Assembly: GCF_044628455.1 (NCBI RefSeq)
Contig: NZ_JBIYZW010000001.1
Span: 2,232,001 to 2,296,000 of the forward strand
DNA: 64,000 bases
From: Solirubrum sp044628455
GTDB taxonomy: Bacteria; Bacteroidota; Bacteroidia; Cytophagales; Hymenobacteraceae
Direction of reading: 5' to 3'
How positions within the stretch are numbered: the stretch's first letter is position 1; each line of letters begins with the position of its first letter. Of the stretch, positions 61,488 to 64,000 are shown in pieces. The position numbers and the translations under genes are program-made. The notes under the pieces were generated by a model that was given only the letters and a program-made list of their open reading frames with translations, was not told where the DNA came from and ran no database searches.

Positions 61488-61718
61488 GCGGCTCGGAGGC
61501 GCGAGGTCGCGGCTTTTTACCGCAACCTCGCGGTTCGGAACCGCAACCTCGCGGCTCGGAACCGCGAGGTCGCGGCTTTTTACCGCAATGTTGCGGCTCG
61601 GAACCGCGACCTCGCGGCTTTTTACCGCGACCGACCGGTTTGGAACCGCAACATCGCGGCTCGGAACCGCGACAGCGCGGTGTAGAACCGCAACGGCGCG
61701 GTTCCGAGCCGTGATGTT
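61488..61718. repeat. Array B: eleven 21-bp palindromic units
   Basis: Eleven 21-base units (231 bp) in the gap between ispE and the pglC-like gene, plus a degraded twelfth to about 61739. Units open GCGG or CCGG, have a centre such as CTCGGAA, TTCGGAA or CTTTTTA, then CCGC and a 6-base spacer (AACCTC, GACCTC, GACCGA, AACATC). The T-rich centre is the complement of the A-rich centre in array A, so the array is in opposite orientation. Confidence 0.92.
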
Positions 61719-61816
61719 GCGGCACCGCAGCCACGCGGTTGCCAGTCGCACCCCAGCCGCTTCCCGGCCGCATTCAGCCGCCGCCGTAACTTGCCGGGCA
61801 TTCTGCCCGCTGCCCC

Positions 61817-62473
61817 ATGCCCACCCTTGCCCCTTCTGCCGACTGGTACCACCGCTGGGGCAAGCGCGGATTCGACGTGCTACTCGCGCTGCCCCTGCTG
61901 GTGGTGAGTCTGCCCCTGCTGCTGCTGGCGGCCACCCTGCTCAGGCTTCAGCCCGGCGGCCGCGTGCTGTTTCGCCAGCCCCGCCCCGGCCGGCACGGCC
62001 GCCTGTTTACGCTCTACAAGCTGCAAACCATGCGCGACGCGCGCGACGCCCGGGGTCAGCTGCTGCCCGACGCCCAGCGCCTCACCCGCCTCGGCCGCTG
62101 GCTGCGCGCCTCTTCCATCGACGAGCTGCCCCAGCTCTGGAACGTGCTGCGCGGCGACCTGAGCCTGGTGGGGCCGCGGCCCCTGCTGGTGCAGTACCTG
62201 CCGCTGTACTCGCCCGAGCAGGCCCGCCGCCACCTCGTGCGCCCCGGCATCACGGGCTGGGCCCAGGTAAACGGCCGCAACGCCATCAGCTGGGAGCAGA
62301 AGTTTGCCTACGACGTGTGGTACGTCGACCACCTGTCTTTTTCCCTCGATTTGCGTATTCTCGTACGTACGGCCGGCCGCGTGCTCGGTGCCCACGGCGT
62401 CACGGCGCCCGGTCAGGCCACCACCGAAGCCTTCCGCGGCTCGCCGCCTTCTTCCCCCGATTCCTCCGCATGA
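61817..62473 (+). CDS. Initiating sugar-phosphate transferase, PglC/WcaJ type
   Basis: The 218-residue monotopic protein has one N-terminal hydrophobic helix (FDVLLALPLLVVSLPLLLLA). The catalytic core has GRVLFRQPRPGRHGRLFTLY, KLQTMRD, SSIDELPQLWNVLRGDLSLV (catalytic Asp-Glu pair) and GPRPLLVQYLPLYSPEQARR, then RPGITGWAQVNGRN. It moves a sugar phosphate from a UDP-sugar to undecaprenyl phosphate, starting a glycan. The short form without extra transmembrane helices matches PglC. The next gene overlaps its stop (ATGA) and encodes a PglD-like acetyltransferase. Confidence 0.88.
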   Translation: MPTLAPSADWYHRWGKRGFDVLLALPLLVVSLPLLLLAATLLRLQPGGRVLFRQPRPGRHGRLFTLYKLQTMRDARDARGQLLPDAQRLTRLGRWLRASSIDELPQLWNVLRGDLSLVGPRPLLVQYLPLYSPEQARRHLVRPGITGWAQVNGRNAISWEQKFAYDVWYVDHLSFSLDLRILVRTAGRVLGAHGVTAPGQATTEAFRGSPPSSPDSSA

Positions 62474-63168
62474 CCCAGCTTTTCTTTTCCGACTACGACG
62501 ACCTCGACTTCGCCGGCAGCCGCCCCCTGGTCATTGTGGGCGCCGGTGGCTTCGGCCGCGAGGTGCTCATGCTCGTGCGCCAGCTCAACGAAATGCGCCA
62601 GCAGTGGGACGTGCTCGGCTTCTACGACGACCAGCCCCCCGCCGACGCCGACCGCCTCCACGACCTGCCCTGGCTGGGCACCGTGGCCGACCTGAACGCC
62701 ACCACCGAAACCCGCTACGCAGCCGTGGCCGTGGGCAACACCCAGCAGCGCGCCAGCGTGGTGGAGCGCCTCAGCTCGCCCCACGTGCACTTCGCTACCC
62801 TCATTCACCCCTCGGTGACGTTGCGCGGCTACCAGAACGTGCAGATCGGGGCCGGCAGCATCATCTGCCAGGGCTGCGTGTTCACCTGCGACATCGTGCT
62901 GGGCCGCCACGTGCTGCTCAACCTGGGCTGCACCATCGGCCACGACGCCGTGCTGGAAGATTTCTGCTCGCTGATGCCCCAGGCCAACGTGGGCGGCGAG
63001 GCTTTCCTGGAAACCGGCGTGTACCTGGGCACCAACGCCACCGTCATCAACCAGGTGCGCGTGGGCGCGGGCACCATCGTGGGCGCCGGCGCCGTGGCCG
63101 TGCGCGACCTGCCCGCCCGCGTCACGGCCGTGGGCGTACCCGCCCAGGTCATCAAGCAGCACGCGTAG
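62470..63168 (+). CDS. PglD/NeuD-family sugar O/N-acetyltransferase
   Basis: The ATG at 62470 overlaps the previous stop by four bases and gives 232 residues. An N-terminal Rossmann-like domain (PLVIVGAGGFGREVLMLVRQ) is followed by a left-handed beta-helix of hexapeptide repeats (VQIGAGSIICQGCVFTCDIV, LGRHVLLNLGCTIGHDAVLE, AGTIVGAGAVAVRDLPARVT). The catalytic His is in NLGCTIGHDA. PglD acetylates UDP-4-amino sugars using acetyl-CoA, which fits the aminotransferase gene that follows. The TAG stop at 63166-63168 lies inside a REPIN-like element. Confidence 0.9.
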   Translation: MTQLFFSDYDDLDFAGSRPLVIVGAGGFGREVLMLVRQLNEMRQQWDVLGFYDDQPPADADRLHDLPWLGTVADLNATTETRYAAVAVGNTQQRASVVERLSSPHVHFATLIHPSVTLRGYQNVQIGAGSIICQGCVFTCDIVLGRHVLLNLGCTIGHDAVLEDFCSLMPQANVGGEAFLETGVYLGTNATVINQVRVGAGTIVGAGAVAVRDLPARVTAVGVPAQVIKQHA

Positions 63169-63249
63169 GGGCGCCTTGCAGGCGCCCGTCGGCATCTGCA
63201 CCACTCGGCTTTTATCGTTTCACGACGGGCGCGTGCCACGCGCCCCTAC
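63165..63249. repeat. REPIN-like double hairpin overlapping the pglD stop codon
   Basis: Two 27-base arms, 63165-63191 (GTAGGGGCGCC, TTGCA, GGCGCCCGTCG) and 63223-63249 (CGACGGGCGCG, TGCCA, CGCGCCCCTAC), are inverted copies. Each folds into its own hairpin. About 31 bases separate them. Confidence 0.8.
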
Positions 63250-63258
63250 ACCTACCGA

Positions 63259-64000
63259 ATGCGCAGCGACGAATACGACCGGCTTTACCTTTCCCCGCCC
63301 CACCTCGGTCGCCACGAGCTGAACTACGTCCACAAAGCCATCGAAGACAACTGGGTAGCGCCCACCGGCCCCAACCTCGACGGCTTCGAGCGCGACCTGA
63401 GTCAGTACGTGGGCGTTCAGCACTGCGTGGCGCTTTCATCGGGCACGGCGGCCATTCACCTGGCCCTGCTGCTGCTGGGCGTGGGCCCCGGCGACGAAGT
63501 CATCGTGCCGTCGTTCACCTTCGTGGCCACCGCCAGTCCCGTACGCTACGTGGGGGCCGAGCCCGTATTCGTCGACAGCGAGCCAACCACCTGGAACCTG
63601 TGCCCGGCGCGGCTGCGCGAGGCTCTGGCCGCCCGCGCCCAACTGGGCCGGCCGGTCAAGGCCGTCATCGTGGTGCACCTCTACGGCATGCCCGCCCGCC
63701 TGCCCGAGTTGCTAGCCGTAGCCGCCGAGTACGGCGTGCCGGTGCTCGAAGACGCGGCCGAGGCGCTAGGCTCGCGCCACCAGGGTCAGCCGCTGGGCTC
63801 CTTCGGCGAGGTGGCGGTGCTGTCGTTCAACGGCAACAAGATCATCACCACCAGCGGCGGGGGCGCCCTGCTCACCAACCACGCCGAGTACGCCCGGCAA
63901 GCCCGCTGGCTGGCCACCCAGGCCAAAGACCCCGCCCCCCACTACCAGCATTCCACGCTGGGCTACAACTACCGGCTGAGCAACATCCTGGCCGGCATCG
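63259..64000 (+). CDS. DegT/DnrJ/EryC1-family sugar aminotransferase (PglE-like), partial
   Basis: The frame opens at the ATG at 63259 and runs off the right edge after 247 residues. It starts RSDEYDRLYLSPPHLGRHEL with NWVAPTGPNLDGFE. PLP-binding landmarks are LSSGTAAIHLALLLLGVGPG, DEVIVPSFTFVATASPVRYV, LEDAAEALGS, and the Schiff-base lysine in LSFNGNKIITTSGGG. Enzymes of this type transfer an amino group to C4 of a UDP-4-keto-6-deoxy sugar. With PglC- and PglD-like neighbours it suggests synthesis of UDP-diacetylbacillosamine or a related sugar for glycosylation. Confidence 0.9.
   Translation, partial: MRSDEYDRLYLSPPHLGRHELNYVHKAIEDNWVAPTGPNLDGFERDLSQYVGVQHCVALSSGTAAIHLALLLLGVGPGDEVIVPSFTFVATASPVRYVGAEPVFVDSEPTTWNLCPARLREALAARAQLGRPVKAVIVVHLYGMPARLPELLAVAAEYGVPVLEDAAEALGSRHQGQPLGSFGEVAVLSFNGNKIITTSGGGALLTNHAEYARQARWLATQAKDPAPHYQHSTLGYNYRLSNILAGI

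Noticed and set aside
61474..63168. A long open frame reading through array B and the pglC-like gene into the acetyltransferase frame
   Set aside because: The part before 62470 is Arg/Pro-rich shadow sequence; the ATG at 62470 gives a complete PglD-type protein with the usual four-base overlap.

Overview
The window is GC-rich chromosomal DNA from a member of the Bacteroidota, most likely Hymenobacter or a close relative in the Cytophagales. The evidence is type IX secretion (T9SS) sorting tails, S46 dipeptidyl-peptidase, TonB-dependent receptor, the IPExxxVDY-pyk and acpP-fabF-rnc neighbourhoods, and repeated TAnnTTTG promoter boxes typical of the phylum. Genus assignment is inference from protein style. 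There is no rRNA, prophage, integrase, transposase gene or CRISPR array. One tRNA gene, tRNA-Ala(GGC), is present.

Layout: 1-6 kb, a partial TonB-dependent receptor, tRNA-Ala and a large secreted beta-helix protein with a T9SS tail. 6-14.8 kb, a HEAT/cyclophilin lipoprotein, a glycosyltransferase, a tandem pair of multi-spanning membrane proteins and two lipoproteins. 14.9-20.6 kb, a xanthine dehydrogenase cluster (small subunit, large subunit, small membrane protein, XdhC), ending in a 4-bp stop-to-stop overlap with a convergent GNAT gene. 21-24.6 kb, an ABC exporter and an MFS transporter. 24.8-31.1 kb, three tandem DUF3857/transglutaminase-like secreted proteins. 31.4-35.4 kb, a propeptide-only protein next to the reprolysin-type T9SS metalloprotease whose propeptide it resembles. 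35.6-41 kb, an outer-membrane pair and an S46 peptidase. 41-51.8 kb, housekeeping genes: yidD, lgt, an ECF sigma factor with a possible anti-sigma, nadE, rnc, fabF, acpP, an IPExxxVDY protein and pyk. 52-60 kb, rpsT, a YheT-like hydrolase, rsmG, a second sigma factor coupled to a glycosyltransferase, tgt, an LptF/LptG permease and an EamA transporter. 60-64 kb, a probably frameshifted small gene, ispE and the start of a pglC-pglD-pglE-like diacetamido-sugar glycosylation operon.

The most unusual content is non-coding. Several families of dispersed repeats sit between genes: two 21-bp-period palindromic arrays, each exactly 11 units (231 bp), 17 kb apart; two compound TGTCATTGCGAG elements; a REPIN-like double hairpin that supplies the stop codon of the pglD-like gene; and low-complexity inverted-arm elements built on CAACTGGCAACTG, GGTTGTTGGTTG or AAGCCCCCAAGCCCC motifs. 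One member of the CAACTG family appears to lie in frame inside nadE, adding about 20 residues to an essential enzyme. The propeptide-only neighbour of the metalloprotease is the best protein-level candidate for something undescribed.

Starts were chosen by domain boundaries and signal peptides. Several genes appear to use TTG or GTG. All coordinates and motifs were read by eye, without database searches.
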